Part shown: positions 52,817 through 62,325 of the stretch, piece by piece | Layout of the letters: every line of letters starts with the position of its first letter | How positions within the stretch are numbered: position 1 is the stretch's first letter | Assembly: GCA_039816045.1 (NCBI GenBank) | Contig: JBCBYB010000003.1 | Coordinates: 1-64,000 of the forward strand | Source of the DNA: Thermohalobaculum sp039816045 | GTDB taxonomy: Bacteria > Pseudomonadota > Alphaproteobacteria > Rhodobacterales > Rhodobacteraceae | Direction: 5' to 3' | Length of the DNA: 64,000 nt | Translations under genes and position numbers: made by a program | The notes under the pieces: model-generated | Database searches by the model: none | Seen by the model: only the letters and a program-made list of their open reading frames with translations | What the model was told of the DNA's origin: nothing

Positions 52817-53500
52817 ATGCTAAAATTTCTCGCGGAGACCGCCATTGAGGAGGTTCTCGTCCGCAGCCTGAAGAAGGTCGGCGAATGGATCACCAAAGAT
52901 ATGGTTATCAACATGAACTCGTTCGACAAGATCGAGCAGGAGATCGAAAAGATCGAGAAAGCCATCGACCATGCCGATGCGCAGTTCGACACCCGCTTTG
53001 AGTTCGTGAAGAAGCAGCCCGCCGAAGAATACGACGCCAAGCTGCAAACCTTTGGGCGCATGCACATCTTCGAGAAACTGGCCAACACCAATGGCAAGGG
53101 CATCGGCAAGGTGATCCAGACCCTCGACGCGCAGGCCAACAAGCTGATCAAGATCATCGATACCCGCATCAAAGGCGCCGAGAAGGAACTCGCGGAGAAG
53201 AAGAAGCGTGCCGACAAGAGCAAAGCTGTTTCGGGCAAGGACTCCGAGTTTCCGAAGGCGGCCCAAGCCAGCGTGAAGACGATGCAGAACTGGGTGCTGG
53301 ACGTGAAGACGATGAAGAAAGCCCTGATCGCCCAGATCAAGCGGTTGAAAACGCGGGCGGATGCGATCGGGCGCAAAATGATGAAGCTGATCGACAAGAT
53401 CAACAATGCCAAGCGGGTGCTCGAAAAGCTCCGGGTCGAAGTTCTGGCGGCCGAAGCTCAACAGGCGCCGACGCACGGGGCCGTCCCGCTCACCCGTTAG
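52817..53500 (+). CDS. Lys-rich coiled-coil protein, unknown
   Basis: 227 residues, unrecognised. Long charged helices (IEQEIEKIEKAIDHAD, LDAQANKLIKIIDTRIKGAEKELAEKKKRAD, RMMKLIDKINNAKRVLEKLRVEV) suggest an extended coiled coil; an amphipathic start (LKFLAETAIEEVLVRSLKKVG) may bind membrane or a partner. It has no cysteine and no signal peptide. Base composition is lower in GC than nearby genes. It resembles the 136-aa gene at 36999 in composition but not obviously in sequence. A hairpin lies before the ATG and another after the stop. Confidence 0.7.
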   Translation: MLKFLAETAIEEVLVRSLKKVGEWITKDMVINMNSFDKIEQEIEKIEKAIDHADAQFDTRFEFVKKQPAEEYDAKLQTFGRMHIFEKLANTNGKGIGKVIQTLDAQANKLIKIIDTRIKGAEKELAEKKKRADKSKAVSGKDSEFPKAAQASVKTMQNWVLDVKTMKKALIAQIKRLKTRADAIGRKMMKLIDKINNAKRVLEKLRVEVLAAEAQQAPTHGAVPLTR

Positions 53501-53506
53501 GCCGTG

Positions 53507-53540
53507 TGGGAAGGCCGGACCGGCAACCCGCGCCTTCCCA
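53507..53540 (+). terminator. Terminator-like hairpin after the coiled-coil gene
   Basis: TGGGAAGGC (53507-53515) and GCCTTCCCA (53532-53540) form a perfect 9-bp stem with a 16-base loop, 7 bases after the stop. No T-run follows. Confidence 0.45.
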
Positions 53541-53644
53541 GCCCAGAGCGTGATCGCCCCCTTCGGCGACGCTTTCCGGTAGTCCCGTAAGGCTGGCCCT
53601 CGCCCGCTGCACAGGCTAGGACGGCCAAAACCGGGAGAGAGGCC

Positions 53645-54550
53645 ATGGAGACCCGCAAGACCATGCACCGCGATTGGCTCGCCACCGCCCGCACCCTGTC
53701 CGAGGCGCTGCCCTTCCTGCAGCGCTATGACGGGCGCACCGTTGTCGTGAAGTTCGGCGGCCACGCCATGGGGGATGCCGAGGCCATGGCCAGCTTTGCC
53801 CGCGACATCGTTCTGATGAAGCAGTGCGGCGTGAACCCGGTGGTGGTCCACGGCGGCGGTCCGCAGATCAACTCGATGCTGGAGCGGCTGGGCGTGAAGT
53901 CCGAGTTCGCCGAGGGCCTCCGGATCACGACCGCCGAGACCGTCGAAGTGGTGGAGATGGTGCTCGCCGGCGTGATCAACAAGCGCATCGTCGCGGCGAT
54001 CAATGGCCAAGGCGGGCGGGCCGTGGGGCTTTCCGGCAAGGATGCGCGCCTGATGGTGTGCCGCAAGGCGGAGCACTGGATGCGCGACCCGGACAGCGCG
54101 ATCGAGCGGATCCTTGATCTTGGCTTTGTCGGGGAGCCCGCGCATGTGGACCCGACGGTGTTGAAGACCTTCCTGGACAGCGACCTGATCCCCGTGATCG
54201 CGCCCATCGGCACAGGCGAGGAGCCGACCGAGACCTACAACATCAACGGCGACACCGCGGCCGGTGCCATTGCAGCGGCGATGCGGGCGGAACGCCTGCT
54301 GCTGCTGACCGACACTGAAGGCGTGAAGGGCGCGGACGGTCAAGTCCTCACCCAGATGACGCGCGCAGACATCGAGCACCTGACGGAGCAAGGCGTGATC
54401 GCAGGAGGCATGATCCCGAAAACACGCACGGCTCTTGCGGCTGTCGAAGGCGGGGTCGGTGCAACGGTCATCCTGGATGGCCGCGCGCCGCATACGGTGC
54501 TGCTCGAGCTGTTCACCGAACACGGTGCGGGCACTCTGATATCGGCGTAG
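53645..54550 (+). CDS. argB: Acetylglutamate kinase
   Basis: 301 residues. VVKFGGHAMGD, VVHGGGPQINSMLERLG, NINGDTAAGAIAAAM and GGMIPKTRTAL mark the amino-acid kinase fold and the ATP/substrate sites. The N-terminal helix (about 1-25) is the arginine-sensitive type's hallmark, so feedback inhibition by arginine is likely. GAGAGG precedes the ATG; an in-frame ATG at 53663 is less favoured. It is monocistronic by appearance. Confidence 0.96.
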   Translation: METRKTMHRDWLATARTLSEALPFLQRYDGRTVVVKFGGHAMGDAEAMASFARDIVLMKQCGVNPVVVHGGGPQINSMLERLGVKSEFAEGLRITTAETVEVVEMVLAGVINKRIVAAINGQGGRAVGLSGKDARLMVCRKAEHWMRDPDSAIERILDLGFVGEPAHVDPTVLKTFLDSDLIPVIAPIGTGEEPTETYNINGDTAAGAIAAAMRAERLLLLTDTEGVKGADGQVLTQMTRADIEHLTEQGVIAGGMIPKTRTALAAVEGGVGATVILDGRAPHTVLLELFTEHGAGTLISA

Positions 54551-54628
54551 CGCGACACCAAGAAGACGTGACCGGTGCGCTCTTGACTGCGCCCGCGGGC
54601 AGTACAAGTTGCGGTTTCGGAGGGTAAC

Positions 54629-55414
54629 ATGTCCGAAACTGTGATTCGACTGTCGGTGTTCTTTGGTTTGTTCGCGGCAGTTGCGCTCTGGGAGCTGTGG
54701 CGCCCGCGGCGGCCTCTCGCGGCGTCAAAGGGCCGGCGCTGGGCCACGAACTGGGCCGTCTCAGTTACCGACGCCGTGATGGTGCGCCTCGTCTTCGGTG
54801 CAGCGGCGGTGGGTGCTGCGATGGATGCCGAGGCGTCGGGTGTCGGGCTCTTCAACGTGCTCGCATGGCCGCCGATCGCCGAGGGGCTGATCGTCTTCGT
54901 CCTGCTCGACCTCGCGATCTGGTTCCAGCACTGGCTGAGCCACCGGGTGCCGATCCTGTGGCGGCTCCACCGGGTCCACCATTCCGACCGAGACATGGAC
55001 GTGACCACCGCGATCCGGTTCCATCCGATCGAGATCGCGCTCTCCATGCTGTTCAAGATCGGGCTGGTCTATGCGCTCGGCGCCCCGGCCTGGGCGGTGA
55101 TTCTGTTCGAGGTGGTGCTGAACGGCTCGGCGATGTTCAACCACGGCAACATGCGCCTGCCGCGCGCGATCGATCGCGTGCTGCGCCTGGTCATCGTCAC
55201 GCCGGACATGCACCGGGTCCATCATTCGGTGATCCGGGCCGAGCACGATACGAATTTCGGGTTCAACCTCAGCATTTGGGACCGGCTCTTTGGCACCTAC
55301 ACGGCCCAGCCTGAGGGCGGGCACGATGGCATGACAGTGGGCCTAGCCGATCACCAGAACGACCGTCCGACACGGTTTCTCTGGACGTTGGCCTTTCCCT
55401 TGCGCCGGAGCTGA
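54629..55414 (+). CDS. Sterol desaturase / fatty acid hydroxylase family membrane protein
   Basis: 261 residues with several hydrophobic segments. The di-iron histidine clusters are all present: HWLSH near 107, HRVHHSD near 118 and HRVHHSVI near 195, plus FNHGN. Such proteins hydroxylate or desaturate membrane lipids; a carotenoid- or ornithine-lipid-type role would be guesswork. GGAGGG precedes the ATG. The unknown exported gene begins 6 bases after it, so the two probably form an operon. Confidence 0.88.
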   Translation: MSETVIRLSVFFGLFAAVALWELWRPRRPLAASKGRRWATNWAVSVTDAVMVRLVFGAAAVGAAMDAEASGVGLFNVLAWPPIAEGLIVFVLLDLAIWFQHWLSHRVPILWRLHRVHHSDRDMDVTTAIRFHPIEIALSMLFKIGLVYALGAPAWAVILFEVVLNGSAMFNHGNMRLPRAIDRVLRLVIVTPDMHRVHHSVIRAEHDTNFGFNLSIWDRLFGTYTAQPEGGHDGMTVGLADHQNDRPTRFLWTLAFPLRRS

Positions 55415-55420
55415 AGGCCG

Positions 55421-57340
55421 ATGCGACTGACCGCTCTGGTGCTGGCCGCCGCGCTGGCCGTCCCTGCACAGGCCGCAGACCTGCCGAGCCTGTTCGACCA
55501 GCCAGAGGCGCAGACCGTGCTTTCCCGAACGCTGGCGTATATTCGACTCGGCAACTCGGAGGCCGCCCGGCAGACGGCGGAGGCTGGGGTTGCGCAGTTC
55601 CCGAGCTTTGGCGCGCCCTATGTGGCGCTGGCGCTCTCGGTCGCAAAAGACGACCCCGCGATGGCGCTGACCCATCTTCTCGAGGCCGTGCGCAAGGGCT
55701 ATCGCGGAATGGCGCAAGTGTTGACCCTGCCCGCCTTCGCCGGCGTGAGGGAGACGGTCGAGTATGCCGCGCTGAGCGAGGCGATGGCCAAGCAGTCGCC
55801 GGCGTCCGAGACCAAACCGGCCCTTGTCGATATCGAGCGGCTGACCGCGCCTGTCTCCGCTGCCAACACGACATGGGACGCGGCCGAGGGTGAGTTCCGC
55901 GCCCAGTTCGCCGTTCCACCGGTGTTGGCCCGCCGTCCGGCCATCGGGTCGGCGCCTGGCCTCGAACGCATCGCCCCTTTCATCAACCGCTGGGTCGCGG
56001 GCGGACGTGCCGCGGGCCTTGCCGGTGTGCTCTACGACAACCGGGACCGCGGCCACTCGCCGCTGGATAAGAAGGCCTTTCCGCAGCTTCTCCACGTCGC
56101 CTATTCCGACCCCATCCGCAGCCGCAATCTCGACTACGGCCCAAACCGGATGTTCGAGTTCGGGCGGATCACATTGGGGAACTCCTCGACGGCGATCACC
56201 CAAGGACCCTTTTGGCGCAGCCAGGCACGCCGTCTGCTGACCGAGCCGGGGGGAGCGCGGCGGCTGTTCCGGCAATACAGCCGCAACATGCTCTACGTGT
56301 ACCCCGAGACCTTCGACCACAGCGACCGCGGCGCCGATCTCTTTCCCGCCAACACGCCCTATACAATCGCGAGCCGTGGGCGGTCCCACAGCGACCGGCC
56401 GATCCTGCGGGCATTGCTGCTCGCCTTGGCCGCCATGCCGCCGGATGTCAGGAACCGGGCAGAAGAGGAGGGCCTGGTGGCGCCCCTTCTGCAGCGGCTG
56501 CTGCGCCGCTCGCTCAAGGGCATCCAAAACGAGACGGACTATCTGAGCACGGCCGCTCACCCGACGATCTTCTCCGGCGATGCCATTGCTGTTGAGGATC
56601 TGATCCGACGGGCCCAGGCGCTCACGCTGGCTGACCTCGCCCCCATGGTCCGCCTCACGCTGCTGACCCGGGCGCCTCTGTCGCCGGCGGAGAAGACCGG
56701 CATGGCCAAGCCCGAGGTGGTCTTCGAGACGCCGTCCGCGATCGCCCTCGCCTTTCGCAGCACCACGCAAAAGCGCCGGCTGTTGTTGAGCGCACGCTCG
56801 ACCCGTGATCCGTTCGACCGACCACTCACCTTCCACTGGCGGGTGCTGCGCGGAGATGCCGACCGGATCACCATCACGCCCGAGAGCGAGGATGCGAGCC
56901 TTGTCGCGGTCGAGATCCCCTGGCACGACCCCTTCCCCGTGCCCGGCGCGCCGGAGCTGCTCTCGCACCGGGTCGACATCGGCGTCTTCGCGGATACGGG
57001 CGAAAGCCTCTCTGCCCCCGCCTTTGTCAGCATGAGCTTCCCGCCGGATCAAAGACGCAGCTATGACGCGGCGGGACGGCTGCTGGAGGTGGACCACCAG
57101 GCTGCTCCCGCCTATGTGGACCCCTGGATCTGGCCGCAGCGGGACTGGCGCGATGTCTACGCCTATGACGCAGAGGGCCAGCTCACCGGTTGGGAGCGCC
57201 ACCGCAAGGGGATCCCAGCCCAGCGTTTCGATGCCAAGGGCCGGCTGCTCGGCCCAGACGGCCCAATGGCCGTGCGCTACAGCCTCGGCGCGCCGGCCCG
57301 TGACGGGCGCCGCCCGGTGATCATGGATATCGCTGAATAA
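55421..57340 (+). CDS. Large exported protein, unknown
   Basis: 639 residues. A signal peptide (MRLTALVLAAALAVPAQA) precedes a TPR-like helical stretch (about 20-110: AYIRLGNSEAARQTAEAGV, TLHLLEAVRKGYRG-type). The middle (160-400) has FNRWVAGGR-like and AYSDPIRSRNLDYGPNRMFEFG blocks; the last 150 residues end with repeats like YDAAGRLLEVDH, YDAEGQLTGWERH and FDAKGRLLG that recall Rhs/YD-type beta units. No known catalytic motif is seen. It probably acts in the periplasm with the sterol-desaturase-like protein. Confidence 0.7.
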   Translation: MRLTALVLAAALAVPAQAADLPSLFDQPEAQTVLSRTLAYIRLGNSEAARQTAEAGVAQFPSFGAPYVALALSVAKDDPAMALTHLLEAVRKGYRGMAQVLTLPAFAGVRETVEYAALSEAMAKQSPASETKPALVDIERLTAPVSAANTTWDAAEGEFRAQFAVPPVLARRPAIGSAPGLERIAPFINRWVAGGRAAGLAGVLYDNRDRGHSPLDKKAFPQLLHVAYSDPIRSRNLDYGPNRMFEFGRITLGNSSTAITQGPFWRSQARRLLTEPGGARRLFRQYSRNMLYVYPETFDHSDRGADLFPANTPYTIASRGRSHSDRPILRALLLALAAMPPDVRNRAEEEGLVAPLLQRLLRRSLKGIQNETDYLSTAAHPTIFSGDAIAVEDLIRRAQALTLADLAPMVRLTLLTRAPLSPAEKTGMAKPEVVFETPSAIALAFRSTTQKRRLLLSARSTRDPFDRPLTFHWRVLRGDADRITITPESEDASLVAVEIPWHDPFPVPGAPELLSHRVDIGVFADTGESLSAPAFVSMSFPPDQRRSYDAAGRLLEVDHQAAPAYVDPWIWPQRDWRDVYAYDAEGQLTGWERHRKGIPAQRFDAKGRLLGPDGPMAVRYSLGAPARDGRRPVIMDIAE

Positions 57341-57350
57341 GCGGCTCTCG

Positions 57351-57427
57351 TGGTCGGGGCGCCCAGATTCGAACTGGGGGCCTTCGGTACCCAAAACCGA
57401 CGCGCTACCAGGCTGCGCTACGCCCCG
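57351..57427 (-). tRNA. tRNA-Pro (anticodon TGG)
   Basis: 77-nt cloverleaf on the minus strand: acceptor CGGGGCG/CGCCCCG, D-arm GCGCAGCCTGGTAGCGC, anticodon stem TCGGT/ACCGA with loop TTTGGGT (anticodon TGG), T-arm AGTTCGAATCT, and encoded CCA. It reads CCA/CCG and, by wobble, other proline codons. It is close in sequence to the GGG isoacceptor at 28426. Confidence 0.95.
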
Positions 57428-57690
57428 ACCGGAGGCGTCGCGAGGTGTAGTAGCGCCGCGCGAAAACCGCAAGGGCGCACGGTCCAAATCGATGCGCCAA
57501 CCGGGCTGCCGTTTCACAAATGTATCATCAAGTTTGGCTAAACATCTCGCCGGTAAGTGGGGTGAGAGGACGCGCGGTGTCGAGCGGCCTCTGAAGCGTG
57601 GCGGTCATTCGATGGCAATCACAACAAAGTCCTAGCGCTGCGGAGTTTCTCGCCGTCACGCGCTTTTCATCAGTGTCAGAGGGGAAGACA

Positions 57691-60600
57691 ATGGCCACCA
57701 TTGCAGAGCAAAATTTCAACAGTCTGGACAGTTCAAGCACATCAACCACCGATTCCCTTCCAACCGGCTCGAGCCTGACGAATGCCGGCGCGCAAAACAG
57801 CGGTGGCGCTGGGTTGGATTTCGCGACCTTCTGGTTCGACACACGGGGCGAGACCAACGGCCCTGTCCTTGCGTCGAACGATTCTAGCGATTTCATCGGC
57901 GTCAACAGCTTCGCCGGCAGCAACGCGCCGAATGTTTCAGCCGACGGGACGGCCGTCGCTGCCGGCTCCGAGCACAACTTTGAGTTCAACGACAGCGACG
58001 GGCGGCTGGAACTCGTCTTCGAGACAATCGACCTCTCGGGCTTCGAGAACCGGATGTTTTCGCTGAACTATTGGATCGCAGACACCGGCTTCGAGAGCGA
58101 CGACAGCTTCGTCGTCAGCATCTCGGACGGCACCACGAGTGTCAATTTGCTCACCCTCGGCGAGACCGAGCTGGAGGCCCAAAGCCCGGGGGATGCCGGC
58201 AACGCCAACGAGTGGACCGCGCTGACCGTGGATCTCGAACAGGTCATCGCCGACAACAGCCTGGGCAACACTCTCACCCTGACCGTCTCGGCCGACACGA
58301 ACTCCGGCAGCGAGAACCTCTTTGTCGACGATATCCTGTTCGAGGGTGACGCGGTGCCGACCACGCCGGTGATCAACGAATTCAGCTTCAACACAGCGGG
58401 CGCCGACGTCGAGTATTTTGAGATCTTGGGCGCTCCGAACACCGACCTCTCCGCCTATACGATCCTCTATATCGAGGGCGATGACGCCGATATCGGCGCG
58501 GTGAAGCAGGCGATCTCGGTTGGCACCACGGATGCGAACGGCTTCTTCCTGGCCAACCTCGCCGCCAACACGCTGACCAACGAGACGAGCTCTTACCTGC
58601 TGGTCGAGGGCTTCACCGGCAGCGTGGGCGACGATCTCGACGACGAGAACGACGGCGTCTTCGACACCACGCCCTGGACGCGCATTGTCGACAGCGTGGC
58701 GGTCGACTTCGGGGGCACAGGCGAGGTGACCTATGGCGGGGTGGTGCTGACCTCGGCGCTGGCTCCGGCCGACAACACCTTCGCGCCCGGCGGCGCATCG
58801 CGCATCCCCGACGGCACCGACACCGACACCGCCGCCGACTGGGTGCGGAATGACTTCGACCTGGCGGGCATTCCGGGAGAGACCGGCACACCTGACGACG
58901 GCGAAGCGCTCAACACACCGGGTGCCGCCAACCAAGCCGTCGGCACAGTGTCGGGCACGACGCTCAGCATCGACGATGTCAGCCAGGCCGAGGGCGACGC
59001 GGGCACCACCGATTTCGTTTTCACAGTCACCCGCAGCGGGGACACGTCGGGGACAACGACGGTCGATTTCGCGACCGCAGACGGCACCGCGACGGCGGGC
59101 TCCGACTATACCGCCGCATCGGACACGCTGACCTTCACGGCTGGCGAGACCACACAGACCATCACCGTCAGTGTGAACGGCGACACGGATCTCGAGACCG
59201 ACGAGACCTTCACGGTGGGTCTCTCGAATGCCTCGGGCGGCGCGACCCTCACCGATGCGACCGGCCAGGGCACGATCGTGAACGATGACGGCATCACAGT
59301 CACCCGGATCCACGATATCCAGGGCACGGGCACTGCAAGCCCGCTGGTCGGCACCACGGTCACCGTCTCAGCAATCGTGACCGCAGACTTCCAGGACAGC
59401 GCGGACAGCGACTACAACGGCTTCTTCCTGCAGGAGGAGGACGCCGATCAGGACGCCAACCCGCTGACGTCCGAGGGCCTCTTTGTCTTCGAAGGATCGA
59501 ACACGGTGGCCGTCAGTGTCGGCGACTTGGTCGAGGTGACGGGCGAGGTCACCGAGTTCAACGGCGAGACCCAGCTTTCGAACATCACCAGCCTCAACGT
59601 CGTCGGAACCGGCACAGCCACGCCGGCCACGGTCACCTTCCCGATTGCGAGCACCGTCACGCTGCCAAGCGGGGAGACGTCGGCGAACTACGAGCCCTTC
59701 GAGGGCATGCTGGTCACGATCCCGGAGGAGCTGACCGTCGGCGATCTCTTCAACCTCGGCCGCTACAACGAAGTCGGCCTGACGTCCGGCGGGCGGGTCC
59801 AGAACTTCACCCAGACCAACGCGCCGAGCGTCTCTGGTTTCACGCAGTTCCAGCAGGATGTGGCCGCACGCGCTATCGTGATAGACGACGCGTTCAACGA
59901 CAACTCGGCCCAGAACAGTGATCCGATCTTCCCCTCCCCCGGCCTCAACGCCGACACGCCCACGGTCCTGCGCTCAGGCGACACGGTTGAGAACCTCACC
60001 GGCGTGATCAGCTTCCGCGATCCGTCGAGCTTTGAGGACGAGGCCTACCGCCTGATCCCGACCGAGGACCCGAGCTTCGTCGCGACGAACCCGCGCGATG
60101 AGACACCGCCGGATGTGGGCGGCTCGCTGACGGTTGCCTCGTTCAACGTACTGAACTTCTTCACCAGCATCGACACCAATGTCGGGAGCTTCAACGGGCC
60201 GAACATCACCGGGCCTGCCGGGGATCAGGAACCGCGCGGTGCGGAGTCCGAGGACGGCGTGTTCACCACCGATCCGGACGGGCAGTCGGAGTTCGACCGT
60301 CAGCTCGATAAACTCCTGGCCGCGATCTCAACGATCTCCGCCGACATCGTGGGCCTGATCGAGATCGAGAACGACCCGGAGGGCGACACCGCGATCACCG
60401 CCCTCACCGATGCACTGAACGCCGTGCCGGGTGCGACCTACAACTACCAGTTTGTCGACACCGGCCCGATCGAGGGGACGCCTGGCGGCACGCCCGATGG
60501 CGACGCGATCAAGGTCGGCTTCCTCTACGATGCCAACACGGTCTCGCTCGACGGCGCTTTCGCCCTGCTCGACATCACCGTGGATCCGCGCTTCGACAGC

Positions 60601-61557
60601 ACAAATCAGCGCGCGACGGTCGCCCAGACCTTCACCGAGACGGCCTCGGGCGAGAGCGTCACCGTGGCCGTCAACCACTTCAAGTCCAAGGGCTCGCCGG
60701 CCGATGACCCCGGCGATGCGGATATCGGCGACGGCCAGGCGGCCAGCAACGGCACCCGCACCAACGCCGCCAACGCGCTGGTGGACTGGCTCGCAACCGA
60801 CCCCACGGGCACCGGCGAGGAGGACGTGCTGATCATCGGCGACCTCAACGCCTATCTGATGGAGGACCCGATCCAGGCGATCCTCGATGGCTCGGACGAC
60901 ACCCGCGGCACCGCCGATGATTACCTCAGCTTGGTGGACCAGGACGACTACAGCTTCGGCTTCCCGGTGGGTCTCGACACCGTGCCCCAAGTCCAGACCT
61001 TCGGCACGCTCGACTATGCGCTGGCCAACAACACGCTCAACGATCAGATCGCCGGCACCGGGATCTGGCACATCAATGCCGACGAGCCCTCGGCGCTGGA
61101 CTACAACCTGAACTTCCAGTCCGCGAGCCAGCAACAGTTCCTGTTCAACGACGACCCGTTCCGCTCATCGGATCACGACCCGATCATCGTCGGTCTGGAT
61201 CTGCAGGCGGCGGGCCCAGAGGTCATCATGGGCGATGCGGGCCCGGACCGTCTCCAGGGCACCGATGCCGACGAGATCTTCCAGGGCATGGGCGGCACCG
61301 ATCTGATCGCGACCGGCGGCGGGATGGACGAAGTCGACCTGGCGGACACCTTCCAGAACGGCGTTCGTGACGTGACCATCCTCACCGATTTCGACACCGA
61401 CACCGACATCATTGGCGGGATCGGATCGGGGGACGTGGCCCGCGCCTTCGGAGCGGGTCCGCGCAGCATCGTCTATCTGAGCGATGGCGATGTGATCGTG
61501 CTCTACGGCGTCTCTGACCCTTCAGCGATCCAGTACGAAGACGACCTCATGATGTGA
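57691..61557 (+). CDS. Large secreted nuclease (ExeM/NucH type)
   Basis: 1288 residues. In order: an N-terminal beta-rich domain (about 1-220); a lamin-tail-like domain (about 225-400: VINEFSFNTAGADVEYFEI); a Calx-beta repeat (about 420-533: FTVTRSGDTSGTTTVDFATADG); an OB-fold-like segment (about 535-640); and an endonuclease/exonuclease/phosphatase core (about 812-1170) with SFNVLNFF, GLIEIEND, VNHFKSKGS, IIGDLNAYL and SSDHDPI. The tail (about 1180 on) holds one RTX-like GDAGPDRLQGTDADEIFQG unit and a DFDTDTDI-rich end, fitting type I secretion without an N-terminal signal. It would degrade extracellular DNA. GAGGGG precedes the ATG. Confidence 0.85.
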   Translation: MATIAEQNFNSLDSSSTSTTDSLPTGSSLTNAGAQNSGGAGLDFATFWFDTRGETNGPVLASNDSSDFIGVNSFAGSNAPNVSADGTAVAAGSEHNFEFNDSDGRLELVFETIDLSGFENRMFSLNYWIADTGFESDDSFVVSISDGTTSVNLLTLGETELEAQSPGDAGNANEWTALTVDLEQVIADNSLGNTLTLTVSADTNSGSENLFVDDILFEGDAVPTTPVINEFSFNTAGADVEYFEILGAPNTDLSAYTILYIEGDDADIGAVKQAISVGTTDANGFFLANLAANTLTNETSSYLLVEGFTGSVGDDLDDENDGVFDTTPWTRIVDSVAVDFGGTGEVTYGGVVLTSALAPADNTFAPGGASRIPDGTDTDTAADWVRNDFDLAGIPGETGTPDDGEALNTPGAANQAVGTVSGTTLSIDDVSQAEGDAGTTDFVFTVTRSGDTSGTTTVDFATADGTATAGSDYTAASDTLTFTAGETTQTITVSVNGDTDLETDETFTVGLSNASGGATLTDATGQGTIVNDDGITVTRIHDIQGTGTASPLVGTTVTVSAIVTADFQDSADSDYNGFFLQEEDADQDANPLTSEGLFVFEGSNTVAVSVGDLVEVTGEVTEFNGETQLSNITSLNVVGTGTATPATVTFPIASTVTLPSGETSANYEPFEGMLVTIPEELTVGDLFNLGRYNEVGLTSGGRVQNFTQTNAPSVSGFTQFQQDVAARAIVIDDAFNDNSAQNSDPIFPSPGLNADTPTVLRSGDTVENLTGVISFRDPSSFEDEAYRLIPTEDPSFVATNPRDETPPDVGGSLTVASFNVLNFFTSIDTNVGSFNGPNITGPAGDQEPRGAESEDGVFTTDPDGQSEFDRQLDKLLAAISTISADIVGLIEIENDPEGDTAITALTDALNAVPGATYNYQFVDTGPIEGTPGGTPDGDAIKVGFLYDANTVSLDGAFALLDITVDPRFDSTNQRATVAQTFTETASGESVTVAVNHFKSKGSPADDPGDADIGDGQAASNGTRTNAANALVDWLATDPTGTGEEDVLIIGDLNAYLMEDPIQAILDGSDDTRGTADDYLSLVDQDDYSFGFPVGLDTVPQVQTFGTLDYALANNTLNDQIAGTGIWHINADEPSALDYNLNFQSASQQQFLFNDDPFRSSDHDPIIVGLDLQAAGPEVIMGDAGPDRLQGTDADEIFQGMGGTDLIATGGGMDEVDLADTFQNGVRDVTILTDFDTDTDIIGGIGSGDVARAFGAGPRSIVYLSDGDVIVLYGVSDPSAIQYEDDLMM

Positions 61558-61652
61558 TACTCAGGGGGCGGGCCGTCTGGGCGCGCCTCCTCCAGCTTAG
61601 CTTGCGCGCGGCGGCCAGAAGGCGCCCACGCGACGAACGAGAGGATAGAGAC

Positions 61653-62321
61653 ATGAACACCCGCATTCTTATCGGCGCAGCCCTGGCCGCCCTCATAATC
61701 CCGGCACAGGCCGACGCGCTCTCCCTGTCGGATCCCCTGATCGTCGACGACACCGTTCAGATCGACGGCGTGGGCGACATCTTCTATGACAGCGTACTCA
61801 ACAACCTGACCAACGATCTCACGCCGATCACGATCACGGGCACCACCGGGCTCGGCACCGCGATCGATACGGTTAACGACACGATGGACATCTTTGCGAA
61901 CGTGAACCCGGATGGCACGGTCCCGGCGCCTGGGCTTGGCTTCGGCATCATCGATTTCGACGATTTCTTTAACCCGCATCTGAACGGCAGCCTGCTCGAT
62001 GCGGAGTTCGGCGTCTCGCTGGACGCGGTCCCGGGCGAAACCGGCATCCAGCTCTTGTTCGAAACGGAAAGCCTGTTCTCAGCCCTCGCGGCGGATTTCG
62101 GCGATTTCTTCCTCGTCTCGATCTACGAATTCGCGGATTCTGCCACCATCACCCGGCCCGATGGCCTGCCCACTCCGCCGGCGACCCCGGGGACGGACGT
62201 CAACACCGCCGTCTACCAGATCAACCCGGTGACCAATGTGCCGCTGCCGGCGGGTCTGCCACTGCTGCTCACGGGGCTCGGTGCGATCGTAGTGCTGCGC
62301 CGCCGCCGCGCCGCGGCTTAA
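61653..62321 (+). CDS. VPLPA-CTERM sorting domain protein
   Basis: 222 residues: signal peptide (MNTRILIGAALAALIIPAQADA), a beta-rich secreted body with GIIDFDDFFNPHLNGSLLDAE, and the C-terminal tail NVPLPAGLPLLLTGLGAIVVLRRRR. The tail (motif, hydrophobic helix, basic end) is the VPLPA-CTERM signal, thought to be recognised by an exosortase-like system that anchors or processes proteins for surface export with polysaccharide. GAGAGGATAGAG precedes the ATG. It sits 96 bases after the nuclease, in the same direction. Confidence 0.82.
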   Translation: MNTRILIGAALAALIIPAQADALSLSDPLIVDDTVQIDGVGDIFYDSVLNNLTNDLTPITITGTTGLGTAIDTVNDTMDIFANVNPDGTVPAPGLGFGIIDFDDFFNPHLNGSLLDAEFGVSLDAVPGETGIQLLFETESLFSALAADFGDFFLVSIYEFADSATITRPDGLPTPPATPGTDVNTAVYQINPVTNVPLPAGLPLLLTGLGAIVVLRRRRAAA

Positions 62322-62325
62322 GCGA

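Noticed and set aside
57937..59313. Open frame antisense to the nuclease gene
   Set aside because: Composition mirrors the nuclease codons; no motif or ribosome site.
61229..61310. RTX repeat of the nuclease as evidence for a toxin
   Set aside because: Only one degenerate unit is present; the endonuclease/phosphatase core explains the protein better, and the unit fits type I secretion.
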